DNA of 6,313 nt from Subdoligranulum variabile. Its GTDB lineage: Bacteria; Bacillota; Clostridia; Oscillospirales; Ruminococcaceae. The DNA is taken from assembly GCA_004554775.1 (NCBI GenBank), contig SFKI01000041.1, forward strand, positions 1 through 6,313. Reading direction: 5' to 3'. A program made the position numbers and the translations under genes. The notes beneath the pieces were generated by a model. It was not told the origin of the DNA and did not search any database. It saw only the letters and a list, made by a program, of their open reading frames with translations. This document shows, one piece after another, positions 1 to 5,931 of the stretch (within the stretch, counting starts at the first letter, position 1; each line of letters begins with the position of its first letter).

Positions 1-38
1 AGAATTTCTCCGATGCTTTTGGGCTCGGTCGCTTTCAT
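1..38 (-). CDS. 5' end of a gene, possibly DUF721/DciA-like (partial)
   Basis: Reading leftwards from an ATG at 38-36, the frame is open to the window edge and encodes MKATEPKSIGEI. Short basic N-termini with a 'P-x-S-I-G-E-I' type motif are typical of Bacteroidetes DUF721 proteins. DUF721 is related to DciA, which in other bacteria helps load the replicative helicase. Only 12 codons are visible, so this is a resemblance and not an identification. TAnnTTTG-type boxes lie upstream at 56-63, 76-83 and 116-123, consistent with this being a true gene start. The gene lies downstream of the tRNA terminator, so it is probably transcribed separately from the tRNAs. No Shine-Dalgarno sequence is visible, which is usual in this phylum. 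Confidence 0.4.
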   Translation of the reverse strand, partial: MKATEPKSIGEI

Positions 39-115
39 TGTTTCTCGTTTGAGTGCAAATTTACACTTTTATTGGCAAAATTACTCTGTTCGGGGGAGAA
101 AAAATGCGTAAACGA

Positions 116-148
116 CAAATTTAGGTAAGAGTGGAGAGAGAAAACAAA
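116..148 (-). promoter_or_regulatory. Candidate promoter for the left-edge gene
   Basis: On the minus strand a TTTG (148-145, within a TTTTTG run) is followed by 21 bases and then TAAATTTG (123-116), which fits the Bacteroidetes -33/-7 pattern. Two more TAnnTTTG matches lie closer to the ATG (76-83 and 56-63) but have no TTG at a suitable distance. The -33 box overlaps the U-tract of the tRNA terminator, so one tract would serve both elements. Confidence 0.4.
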
Positions 149-171
149 AACGGAACCGCTGAGCGATTCCG
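141..171 (-). terminator. Intrinsic terminator of the tRNA-Asn pair
   Basis: Bases 151-159 pair with 163-171 as a 9-bp stem with a 3-base loop. One pair is a G-U wobble in the minus-strand RNA. The stem is followed on the minus strand by TTTTTGTTTT (150-141). It begins 5 bases past the 3' end of the second-transcribed tRNA, exactly where a rho-independent stop is expected. Confidence 0.8.
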
Positions 172-176
172 TTATG

Positions 177-250
177 CGCTTCAAGATGGACTTGAACCAA
201 CGACCCCATGATTAACAGTCATGTGCTCTAACCAACTGAGCTATTGAAGC
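177..250 (-). tRNA. tRNA-Asn(GUU), promoter-distal copy
   Basis: The minus strand folds as a complete 74-base cloverleaf. The acceptor is GCTTCAA/TTGAAGC, the D arm is GCTC/GAGC, the anticodon stem is CATGA/TCATG around loop CTGTTAA (anticodon GTT, Asn), and the T loop is TTCAAGT. The discriminator is G (base 177), as expected for Asn. CCA is not encoded. The second T-stem pair is T-T, a mismatch shared with the neighbouring copy. It lies 10 bases downstream of the other tRNA-Asn and is probably cut from the same transcript. Confidence 0.95.
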
Positions 251-260
251 AAATAATAAG

Positions 261-334
261 CGCTTCAGGATGGGCTTGAACCAACGACCCCATGATTAAC
301 AGTCATGTGCTCTAACCAACTGAGCTACTGAAGC
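261..334 (-). tRNA. tRNA-Asn(GUU), promoter-proximal copy
   Basis: This is a 74-base cloverleaf with acceptor GCTTCAG/CTGAAGC, anticodon GTT in loop CTGTTAA, T loop TTCAAGC and discriminator G at 261. It differs from the distal copy at three bases only: the seventh acceptor pair (G-C here, A-T there, so both partners changed together) and T-loop position 60. CCA is not encoded. A consensus promoter lies 24 bases upstream of the 5' end. Confidence 0.95.
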
Positions 335-357
335 GGGTGCTTTTGTTTTTTGCGATG

Positions 358-390
358 CAAAGTTAAAACGAAAAATCAATATATGCAAAA
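358..390 (-). promoter_or_regulatory. Promoter of the tRNA-Asn operon
   Basis: On the minus strand TTTTG (390-386) is followed by exactly 20 bases and TAACTTTG (365-358), a full match to the Bacteroidetes housekeeping promoter TTTG-N20-TAnnTTTG. Transcription would start near 350-353, roughly 17 bases before the first tRNA. Confidence 0.85.
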
Positions 391-400
391 TAAAAGGTAA

Positions 401-418
401 ATTTTTTCGCGAAAAAAT
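401..418. promoter_or_regulatory. 18-bp perfect palindrome upstream of the tRNA promoter
   Basis: ATTTTTTCG is followed at once by its own reverse complement CGAAAAAAT. The dyad has no loop and sits 11 bases upstream of the tRNA -33 box. It could be an AT-rich upstream activating element or a protein-binding dyad. It could also be an accident of A/T tracts around a CGCG centre. Confidence 0.35.
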
Positions 419-439
419 GTAAAAGACTGTGGTATAAAA

Positions 440-478
440 GGTTAATCGGCAGCTGCGCTGCGTGGAATTGCCGGACGG
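440..478. repeat. Repeat A, left copy
   Basis: Bases 447-478 are identical over 32 bases to 6121-6152, in the same orientation. Weaker similarity (GGTTA plus two differing bases) extends leftwards to 441. Inside is a mini-hairpin GCAGC-TGC-GCTGC (449-461), and CGGCA at 447-451 can alternatively pair with TGCCG at 469-473. No gene covers this copy. A second mini-hairpin of the same build, GACTT-GCA-AAGTC, lies at 506-518. The rest of the 335-643 stretch holds the tRNA promoter, a palindrome, a dyad, a hairpin and repeat B, and no gene I can support. Confidence 0.9.
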
Positions 479-533
479 GTGCGACCGTGTAGACGATGAT
501 GATTTGACTTGCAAAGTCTCCGACTTAGCATTG

Positions 534-568
534 CCAATGAGCAAAATCTATACAATTTAGCTCATTGG
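534..568. repeat. 9-bp perfect inverted repeat, unassigned
   Basis: CCAATGAGC (534-542) pairs perfectly with GCTCATTGG (560-568). The 17-base AT-rich loop can pair a little further inside. There is no T-tract on either side, so it does not look like an intrinsic terminator. It could be an operator or a hairpin stabilising the 3' end of the operon transcript. Confidence 0.5.
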
Positions 569-586
569 GTTGATTGTCAGCGGCTT

Positions 587-616
587 CCCCATCTAGCCGC
601 AAGCGGCAAGATGGGG
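587..616. repeat. Strong hairpin at the 3' end of the operon
   Basis: CCCCATCT (587-594) pairs with AGATGGGG (609-616). After one A/A mismatch the stem continues as GCCGC/GCGGC around an AA turn. It lies 28 bases past the stop of the broken thioredoxin gene, where an operon terminator is expected, but no U-run follows on the minus strand. It may be a transcript-end stabiliser, a factor-dependent stop, or part of the repeat block. The 13 bases at 598-610 recur at 6190-6202. Confidence 0.6.
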
Positions 617-654
617 TTACCCGAATTCCGCAAGCTCTTCGAGCTAGCATCTTG
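616..654. repeat. Repeat B, left copy
   Basis: This 39-base block matches 5981-6019 in the same orientation with one mismatch (base 620), and 34 bases in a row are identical. It contains the mini-hairpin AGCTC-TTC-GAGCT (633-645). Its reverse complement supplies the last codons and the TAG stop (644-646) of the thioredoxin reading frame, so the gene end is made of repeat sequence. Confidence 0.9.
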
Positions 655-1602
655 ACGGTGTCGAGTTACCCGTTCTACGCACGCCTTTGCGCTGACCATT
701 GTACCATATTTCCCAGGGCAGTTCCATCTCTGTTACTGCACGTTTGGTGTCCTCGGGCTTGTCCCATACGGCCATTCCCAGCACCTTGAGGCCCTTGTCC
801 TTGTAGGCGGCGTAAATCTCCTTGAGGTTGGGCATTTCGCGACGGCAGGGGCCGCACCATGATGCCCAGAAGTCAACGAGGACGGGCGAGCCTTTGCCTA
901 CTATATCGCTGAGTTTGTGGGTCTTGCCCTCGTATGTCACCTCTGTGTCCACGAACATAGAGCCTACCTGAGTGGCTTTAAGAGCCTCGTTGTTGCGGAT
1001 GATTGACTGCACGCGCTTTGACTCCTTGAACGAGGGGTTCTGCTCCAGGAAGGCATCGAACTGCGCGGGCTCCATCTCGTAAGCCTGGCCGAGGAAGATG
1101 TTCAGGCCCAGTACATTATCCAGGTTTGCACGCATCATGCTGTCGCTGAGGGCCATGTATTTTTCGTATATGGCCTTTTGGGTTGCCTCGTCGGTAGTGG
1201 CACGAAGGCAGCCACGAGCTCGCGCTCCTTGGCGGCGAAACCGGCATTGGCGGCATTCAGGGCACCGCCTTTGGCCTCGTTTGTCTTGACATCCAGTACT
1301 ACCTCGGCGTCCGGTTCCACGAAGAACACGCCGGTGCGCTTGCCGTCCAGCATCATACGCGCGGCGATGGCCTTGTCCAGTTTGCCGGTGAACACGGCCT
1401 TGTTGTCCGCTACCAGCACAGAGTCTATGTTCTCGCCGGTGTCATAGTTGCTGAGGTATGCCATTGCGCCTTCCTCGTCCTCACTGAGCGGTACCACCAC
1501 CTTGTATGTTCCGGCCATTGCCGCCGATACAGCGAGCACGGCTGTGCCTGCTACAAATAATTTTCTGTAATTAATTGTGTTGCTTATTTTGTCGATTATC
1601 AT
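644..1602 (-). pseudogene. TlpA/ResA-like periplasmic thioredoxin, frameshifted and C-terminally truncated
   Basis: The intact family is exported thiol-disulfide oxidoreductases, often with an N-terminal DUF4369-like beta domain. Here the start overlaps the GH66 stop as ATGA (1602-1599), indicating translational coupling. Residues 1-30 form a signal peptide with likely cleavage after AMA. The DUF4369-like part follows to about residue 135. Near 1195-1199 the frame is lost: the upstream frame gives AAFVPL and then nonsense to a stop at 1135. The frame one base off continues as TDEATQKAIYEKYMALSD and reads through WCGPC (CGPC at 856-845). One missing base explains this. The C-terminus then ends as RRTGNSTPSRC, lacking the strand, cis-proline loop and last helix (roughly 40-50 residues), and the stop lies in repeat B. 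Repaired, the frame is about 319 codons. Two independent lesions make a pseudogene likely. A sequencing error could explain the frameshift but not the truncation. Confidence 0.75.
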
Positions 1603-4295
1603 TCAAATACTACCATTGTCCAGTACTTAAGATTGGGGACCTTGAGGGTCACCACGCGTCCCGACTGCGTGAACTGCAGGTCTACGGGCGCTCCGCCGTG
1701 AAAGTCGGGCGATGCTGCCCACACTCTGTTTACGCGGACATCCGAGTCTATGTGCAGCTCAATATTGTCTACGTACGGGGGCTCGGGACGGTCTCCGTTT
1801 AGGTCTCGCCACGACAGGTCGTTGACGTTCATGAAGTTGAGCAGGTGGAATACGCGCTTGCCGCTGTCGGCCTCACGGGCAAGGATGTTTATGCGGCGCG
1901 GCCTCGGTCCCTGGCGGTATGTCCACTGCGAGATTTTGTTGGTGGGGCTTGCGATTGTCACTTCACGCTCCACCTTGTTGTCGAACAGCTTGCACTCGTA
2001 GATAAGGTTCTCGTATGCGGTGATAAAGTCGTAATAATGCGTGATGGCATCCATGAGTTTCTCGCCGATACGGAGGTTGGTGTTGGGGAAGTACTCGTTG
2101 CAGAGCATATTTCCGCCGGTGCCGAGCTCCAGGTGGCATCCGCCGAGGGCGAACATGCATGCGTCGGTGAGCAGCACACCGGGGGCGTTGAATTCCTTGC
2201 CGGGGTTGTTGCGGCCGAAGTCGTAGTTCATGTAGCAAGCGAAAATCGTCTTGAGGGTGTTGCCCGAGCGGTTGTTGTTGTCGAAGATGTTCCAGTACAG
2301 CTTGTGGAAAGTGCGCTCTCCGTTCCACATCTCGGTATAGCATGCGTCCACGGCACCGGACTTGGCGATACGGTCACCGCCGAAGTCACCCACAGCATTC
2401 ATTATCAGCGACTTGTTGGGGAATCGGCTCTTCATTTTCTGCAGGAAGGGGGCGTATCCGTCTCGCTCGTCCACCACATTGCTCCAGTAGTCGTAGTGCG
2501 TGCAGCGATAGCCCAGCTGGTCTACCTGATAGCCGTCAAAGCCGAGGTTGTCGTACACTTCCCCCACCCTGTCGGCCATGTAGTTCTGCCATTCGGCGTT
2601 TCCGGGGTTGGTGAGGTCGATGTTGCTCTTCCAGCCGATGTCCAGCAGCGGGTGATAGTCCTTGCCGTCATGCCCGGGGCGAGTGAACATGTACCACTCC
2701 TCGCGGACACCGTCGGCGGCGGCACCGTCCTGACCCAAAGCGCCATAGCACAGATTATAGAAGAGCGTCTTCATGTTGTACCCGTGCATGGTGTCTATGA
2801 ACGTGCGCACCACATTCTTGCTGATGGCGCGGTTGGAGATGTCTGTGTACTGCTCTGCCGGGCTGTAGGGGCGGTGATGGCGCCAGTGCCAGTCCTGGAA
2901 CTGTACCACGTTGATATGTCGGCGGTTAAGGAACGCCACGTCACCGGGGATATACTGCTCCTTGCCGGGCTCGAACCATGCCGTGTATCCGTTTCGGGGG
3001 AAGCGTGTCCAGCTGCTACTGACGTCCACGCCGATGGTCGCGATAATATTCTCGGTGTCTCCCTCTCGGGTGTAAACGTCCACCATGTAGCCCTTGAAGT
3101 CGTCTGTGGGCGGCGTCCACTCCCACCATTCCTGCTGCAGGGGATGCTCGGCGAGGACGTCGGCGTGATGGCGATAGCGCACCATGGCATCGGGATAGTC
3201 GGCGAATTTGGCGAACTGAATCCACACTTTCTCACCGGGGGCGTACACGGCGCGGTCTGTCCACAGGTCGGCATTATGAATCCACACCTGCGACTTTACC
3301 TTTGCCGCGGGGCGTGTTACCGTACCGTCCGACGGTACCGACCACTGCTCGTTACCATTGACACCAACCCATCTGTCACCGTTAGGCGAGATGCGCGAGG
3401 CGTTGACATTGTCCCAGTTTCCGCCGCCCTTGGTGAGGATGAAGTATCCGTTGCCGGAGACATTGACTGTACCCGAGGATATGCCGTTGCCCACGGACTT
3501 GAGGCCGGTGAGGGCGACGGGGCTCCAGCCGTTGTCGTTGTTCACATTTCCCATGGCGCTGATTTCTGCGCGGCGGAAGGACACGCTGTTGCTGTTGAGG
3601 TCCACGGTGATGGTCCATGCGCCCTCGGCGTCGGTGGTGAAGCTGTCGTGGCTGTCGGCGTTAAAGTCTGCGAGACCGAACGTTGCGTTCTCTTTCACCG
3701 CCACATGCTTGGCATCGGACGGGCCTATGCGGTTGTCGTACCATCCGTCGCTTGCGAATGCGCGGCAGAATCCGAAATACGAGGTACCGCCACCGAAAGC
3801 CACCGTGGCCATGAAGCGTCCCTCGCCGACCGGAGTCATGCGGATGCCCTGATTCTTATTGAATCCCGTGGTGCGGCTATGGCCGATGAACAGCAGGCTG
3901 TGCGAAAACACCACCGTGCGCCGCGACAGATTCACGTGCACGTCGTAGTAGCCGCCCTCGTTTACGCGGAACTTATAGTCGCGGGAGTTGTCGCCGTTAA
4001 AGTCTGTGAGGCCATAGGCACGACCGAGTGTTATGCCGTTCTGATAGCCCTCGGAGCACACAAGGCCGGGAGTCCACGATGCCTTGTCGAACAGGAACTT
4101 CACCTCGCCGGGATTGAGCCAGCCGTTCCAGACGTACTCCTCCTCGTCGGTGTCCATCTTCTGCATGGCGGGGAAATTCTTGACGTTCCAGCCCCAGTTC
4201 TCGCCACATATATATAAATCTGCGTTTGCCGCGGGGACCATTGCCATTACCGCCGCAAATATAAGTGTAAGTCTCTTGAAAATACTCATAATCAT
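1599..4295 (-). CDS. GH66 dextranase-like alpha-1,6-glucanase with N-terminal SusE/SusF-like modules
   Basis: This 898-residue exported enzyme should cut alpha-1,6 bonds in dextran-type glucans. Residues 1-25 are a signal peptide (cleavage after ANA, no lipobox). Residues 26-131 and 132-242 are SusE/SusF-like beta-sandwich modules, and 243-330 is probably a third. The GH66 part starts near 333 with an Ig-like domain (YAPGEKVW, then SSSWTRFPRNGY at 426-437), continues as a TIM barrel to about 760, and ends with a beta-sandwich. The expected catalytic residues are present: Asp592 in GFDGYQVDQLG (nucleophile) and Glu655 in CYTEMW (acid/base). Their 63-residue spacing fits known GH66 enzymes. No CBM35-like insertion typical of cycloisomaltooligosaccharide glucanotransferases is evident, so hydrolysis is favoured. 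The start lies 13 bases after the upstream gene. A second in-frame ATG (4289) is equally possible, since no Shine-Dalgarno sequence decides. The stop overlaps the thioredoxin start. Family assignment is firm; exact substrate is inference. Confidence 0.9.
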   Translation of the reverse strand: MIMSIFKRLTLIFAAVMAMVPAANADLYICGENWGWNVKNFPAMQKMDTDEEEYVWNGWLNPGEVKFLFDKASWTPGLVCSEGYQNGITLGRAYGLTDFNGDNSRDYKFRVNEGGYYDVHVNLSRRTVVFSHSLLFIGHSRTTGFNKNQGIRMTPVGEGRFMATVAFGGGTSYFGFCRAFASDGWYDNRIGPSDAKHVAVKENATFGLADFNADSHDSFTTDAEGAWTITVDLNSNSVSFRRAEISAMGNVNNDNGWSPVALTGLKSVGNGISSGTVNVSGNGYFILTKGGGNWDNVNASRISPNGDRWVGVNGNEQWSVPSDGTVTRPAAKVKSQVWIHNADLWTDRAVYAPGEKVWIQFAKFADYPDAMVRYRHHADVLAEHPLQQEWWEWTPPTDDFKGYMVDVYTREGDTENIIATIGVDVSSSWTRFPRNGYTAWFEPGKEQYIPGDVAFLNRRHINVVQFQDWHWRHHRPYSPAEQYTDISNRAISKNVVRTFIDTMHGYNMKTLFYNLCYGALGQDGAAADGVREEWYMFTRPGHDGKDYHPLLDIGWKSNIDLTNPGNAEWQNYMADRVGEVYDNLGFDGYQVDQLGYRCTHYDYWSNVVDERDGYAPFLQKMKSRFPNKSLIMNAVGDFGGDRIAKSGAVDACYTEMWNGERTFHKLYWNIFDNNNRSGNTLKTIFACYMNYDFGRNNPGKEFNAPGVLLTDACMFALGGCHLELGTGGNMLCNEYFPNTNLRIGEKLMDAITHYYDFITAYENLIYECKLFDNKVEREVTIASPTNKISQWTYRQGPRPRRINILAREADSGKRVFHLLNFMNVNDLSWRDLNGDRPEPPYVDNIELHIDSDVRVNRVWAASPDFHGGAPVDLQFTQSGRVVTLKVPNLKYWTMVVFE

Positions 4296-4308
4296 TGGTT
4301 TACAAACG

Positions 4309-5682
4309 TCATTTTACGGCTATCTTTGTCAGCTTGTCACCCACGGCGACGATATACACACCGGGAGCCACACGCGTCTGCGGGGTGCTGCCCAACTTCA
4401 CTCCGGCGATATTGTACACCGCCACGGGTGCATTGCCGTGCCCTGTTACCGTTATCACGCCGTTTGCCGCGGACACTGTTGCGTTATGGCCGTCCGCGTC
4501 TGTGCCGACAGCGTCAATGCCATCTGTCTGCTCGAGTACTCCGGACACACTCGGCGTGCCGGGATAAAGCACTCCGCCCCACTCTGAGGCGTTGGCGAGG
4601 TGTGCCTTGATGAAATACCTGCCTTCCTGAGCGACAACGAAATACCCGCCGTCATTGTCGTACGGCACAATAGCCTCCGTGCTACCGCCGTTCAGCGGCA
4701 CATCGCCGACGGGGCTGAAACAACCGGCCGACCAGTCGCGCAGGTTTCCGCTAAGGTGATAGCGTCCCGGCTCCAGCTGCACCTCGCCCTCGAAGTCGCC
4801 CTCGCCGATGCGTGGCAGTTCCTTGCTGCCGGAGGCACCGGTACCGATATACAGCTGCTGAGGGATGCGCCCGAACCATGCCTGCGAGGCGTTATGGTCG
4901 TAGGCAACCATCATCAGCCCGGGATTGGCCCTGAAGGCACCGCGCAGGTCGGGAGCGGCGGCACGGCTGACGCTGAGGCGATCGCCACTCTCGGAGAATG
5001 TTATCTTGAGAGTATAAAGACCCGACGCTGTTACGCGGAACTTGTGGTCGGACACGCCGTTGTTGCCTGTGTTGTAGCGGATTACATGGTCGCCGTCCGT
5101 AAGCTCCTCATTGGATGCTGCGGCATTCCAGCACGGTGTCCATTTGCCCCGCAACTGCAGAATCTTGAAGTCGCGAACCTCATCGGCACTGCCATACAGC
5201 ATGCCCGTCCACTCCATCCCGAAGACCGGCTCGGCATTAGCGTTGTCCCAGCCGTTACGGGTTGCCGTCCCGCACAGATAAAAGTACGGATACTCGAACC
5301 GCGCCGTGTGCTCGTTCACGTTTACCGTTATGCGCACGTATGCATCGGCGGCGAGACGGAACTTATTGTCTGCCACGCCATTTTTTGCGGTATAGTAGTT
5401 AAGCTTATGCACGCACGAGCCGCTGACCACCGTACCGGCATTTTCCGGCACCCATGCGTCCCACGTCCCTACATTGCCTATAAACTTGAATTCCTTGCCT
5501 CCGGACAGAAAGCCTTCCCACGTCCACATGCCATTTCCGGCATCGTCGAAAAGCTCCGGAATGTCACGGTTCCAGCCCGCCTCGCAAGCATCGCCCACCA
5601 GGCCGACATCGCCGTACGCGCCCGTGCATACCGAGCCCGACAGCAGCGCCGCCAAAACCATGCCCTTAACACTGTTTCTCAT
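4309..5682 (-). CDS. Secreted SusE/SusF-like multi-module glycan-binding protein with sorting-type C-terminal tail
   Basis: This 457-residue protein is the first gene of the operon. Residues 1-24 are a signal peptide with likely cleavage after AYG. The only cysteine near it (C19, in GSVC) is a poor lipobox, so the protein is probably not a lipoprotein, unlike classical SusE and SusF. Two SusE/SusF-like modules follow (about 25-130 and 133-238), each ending in a similar motif: NGVADNKFRL (101-110) and NGVSDHKFRV (208-217). A third beta-rich module spans about 275-372. After a linker (GIDAVGTDADG), residues 400-457 resemble a T9SS-type or DUF6383-like C-terminal domain: VAVYNIAGVKL, then GVYIVAV and a final KIAVK. 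By analogy it binds alpha-glucan at the cell surface for the adjacent GH66 enzyme, whose N-terminal modules share the D-x-KFRV-x-x-x-G-x-Y motif. Binding specificity and final location are inferred. Confidence 0.75.
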   Translation of the reverse strand: MRNSVKGMVLAALLSGSVCTGAYGDVGLVGDACEAGWNRDIPELFDDAGNGMWTWEGFLSGGKEFKFIGNVGTWDAWVPENAGTVVSGSCVHKLNYYTAKNGVADNKFRLAADAYVRITVNVNEHTARFEYPYFYLCGTATRNGWDNANAEPVFGMEWTGMLYGSADEVRDFKILQLRGKWTPCWNAAASNEELTDGDHVIRYNTGNNGVSDHKFRVTASGLYTLKITFSESGDRLSVSRAAAPDLRGAFRANPGLMMVAYDHNASQAWFGRIPQQLYIGTGASGSKELPRIGEGDFEGEVQLEPGRYHLSGNLRDWSAGCFSPVGDVPLNGGSTEAIVPYDNDGGYFVVAQEGRYFIKAHLANASEWGGVLYPGTPSVSGVLEQTDGIDAVGTDADGHNATVSAANGVITVTGHGNAPVAVYNIAGVKLGSTPQTRVAPGVYIVAVGDKLTKIAVK

Positions 5683-5695
5683 TGATTATAATTTA

Positions 5696-5747
5696 CTAAA
5701 TAATAAAATAAAAACAACTAAATAATAAAATAATAAAATAAAAACAA
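5696..5747. repeat. AT-rich leader duplication
   Basis: A 22-base unit (5696-5717) and a 30-base unit (5718-5747) share the start CTAAATAATAAAATA and the end AAAACAA. The second unit has one extra TAATAAAA. Together they make up almost all of the operon's 5' leader, which is U-rich as RNA. The right unit overlaps the -7 box by three bases. It looks like local tandem duplication in low-complexity sequence. Confidence 0.6.
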
Positions 5748-5776
5748 AGATACGCCATTTCCCCTAGAAAAACAAA
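5745..5776 (-). promoter_or_regulatory. Promoter of the SusE/F-GH66-thioredoxin operon
   Basis: On the minus strand TTTG (5776-5773) is followed by exactly 20 bases and TATCTTTG (5752-5745), a full consensus match. Transcription would start near 5738-5741, giving a leader of about 57 bases before the ATG at 5682. No regulator gene or obvious operator dyad lies between promoter and start. Confidence 0.85.
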
Positions 5777-5784
5777 CCCATCGC

Positions 5785-5816
5785 AAAAAACATGCGCGGA
5801 GAGTGTGTGGCGCATG
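5785..5816 (-). terminator. Intrinsic terminator just upstream of the operon promoter
   Basis: On the minus strand CATGCGC (5816-5810), a 12-base loop, and GCGCATG (5797-5791) form a perfect 7-bp stem followed directly by TTTTTT (5790-5785). It ends any transcript arriving from the right, 9 bases before the operon's -33 box, and so insulates the two units. Confidence 0.75.
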
Positions 5817-5926
5817 GTCTAAAAATCTAGCTTGATGTGTTCAACAAAATAAGACATGGGCGGACTTTAACCCCACATAGTCCTTCTGACTATTAACCGA
5901 GAAAGGTCACCGCCCTGTCTTTATTT
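5785..5926 (-). ncRNA. Candidate small RNA, about 140 nt, family not recognised
   Basis: This unit has its own promoter (5962-5932) and terminator (5816-5785) and no substantial reading frame. The 5' half folds into a long rod. AAGACA/TGTCTT (5921-5916 with 5856-5851) and GGGCGG/CCGCCC (5915-5910 with 5863-5858) form 12 pairs around one bulged base. Inside are a short stem (ACCTTT with AAAGT) and a roughly symmetric internal loop. The rod is capped by ATAGTC/GACTAT (5893-5888 with 5882-5877) with a 5-base loop. About 35 unpaired bases link the rod to the terminator. It does not match the signal recognition particle RNA, tmRNA or riboswitch features I know. It could regulate in trans, or the rod could be an end of a mobile element. 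Start and end are estimated from the boxes. Confidence 0.5.
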
Positions 5927-5930
5927 TTTT
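5851..5930 (+). terminator. Rod-shaped stem followed by T-tract on the plus strand
   Basis: Read on the plus strand, the 12-bp stem (5851-5863 with 5910-5921, one bulge) is followed by TATTTTTTTT (5921-5930), a strong U-tract. It could stop plus-strand transcription, though no plus-strand gene is seen to its left. The T-tract may equally just be the A-rich start of the minus-strand small RNA. Confidence 0.35.
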
Positions 5931-5931
5931 T

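Noticed and set aside
177..334. Insertion site of an integrative element at the tRNA-Asn genes
   Set aside because: Both tRNA genes are complete, there is no repeated tRNA 3' end elsewhere in the window, and no integrase gene is present.
296..544. 82-codon minus-strand frame
   Set aside because: It runs through repeat A, the tRNA promoter and into a tRNA gene, so it cannot be a real protein.
1174..1199. Programmed frameshifting in the thioredoxin gene
   Set aside because: There is a short A-run (CCCAAAAGG on the minus strand, 1182-1174), but it does not form a canonical slippery heptamer in the required frame, and the gene is also truncated. A simple deletion is more likely.
1845..4217. 790-codon open frame on the plus strand
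   Set aside because: It lies wholly antisense to the GH66 gene and has repetitive Val/Ala/Gly/His-rich composition with no recognisable domain. It is a by-product of codon bias in the real gene.
5626..5682. Lipoprotein signal peptide on the SusE/SusF-like protein
   Set aside because: The only nearby cysteine (C19) is preceded by GSV, a poor lipobox with Val at -1. Cleavage after AYG fits better.
4600..5685. 361-codon open frame on the plus strand
   Set aside because: It is antisense to the SusE/SusF-like gene, has no coherent domain, and is explained as a mirror frame.
5851..5921. Signal recognition particle RNA or 6S RNA
   Set aside because: The rod shape is suggestive, but the GGAA-type apical loop and conserved internal bases of SRP RNA are missing, and it is much shorter than 6S RNA.
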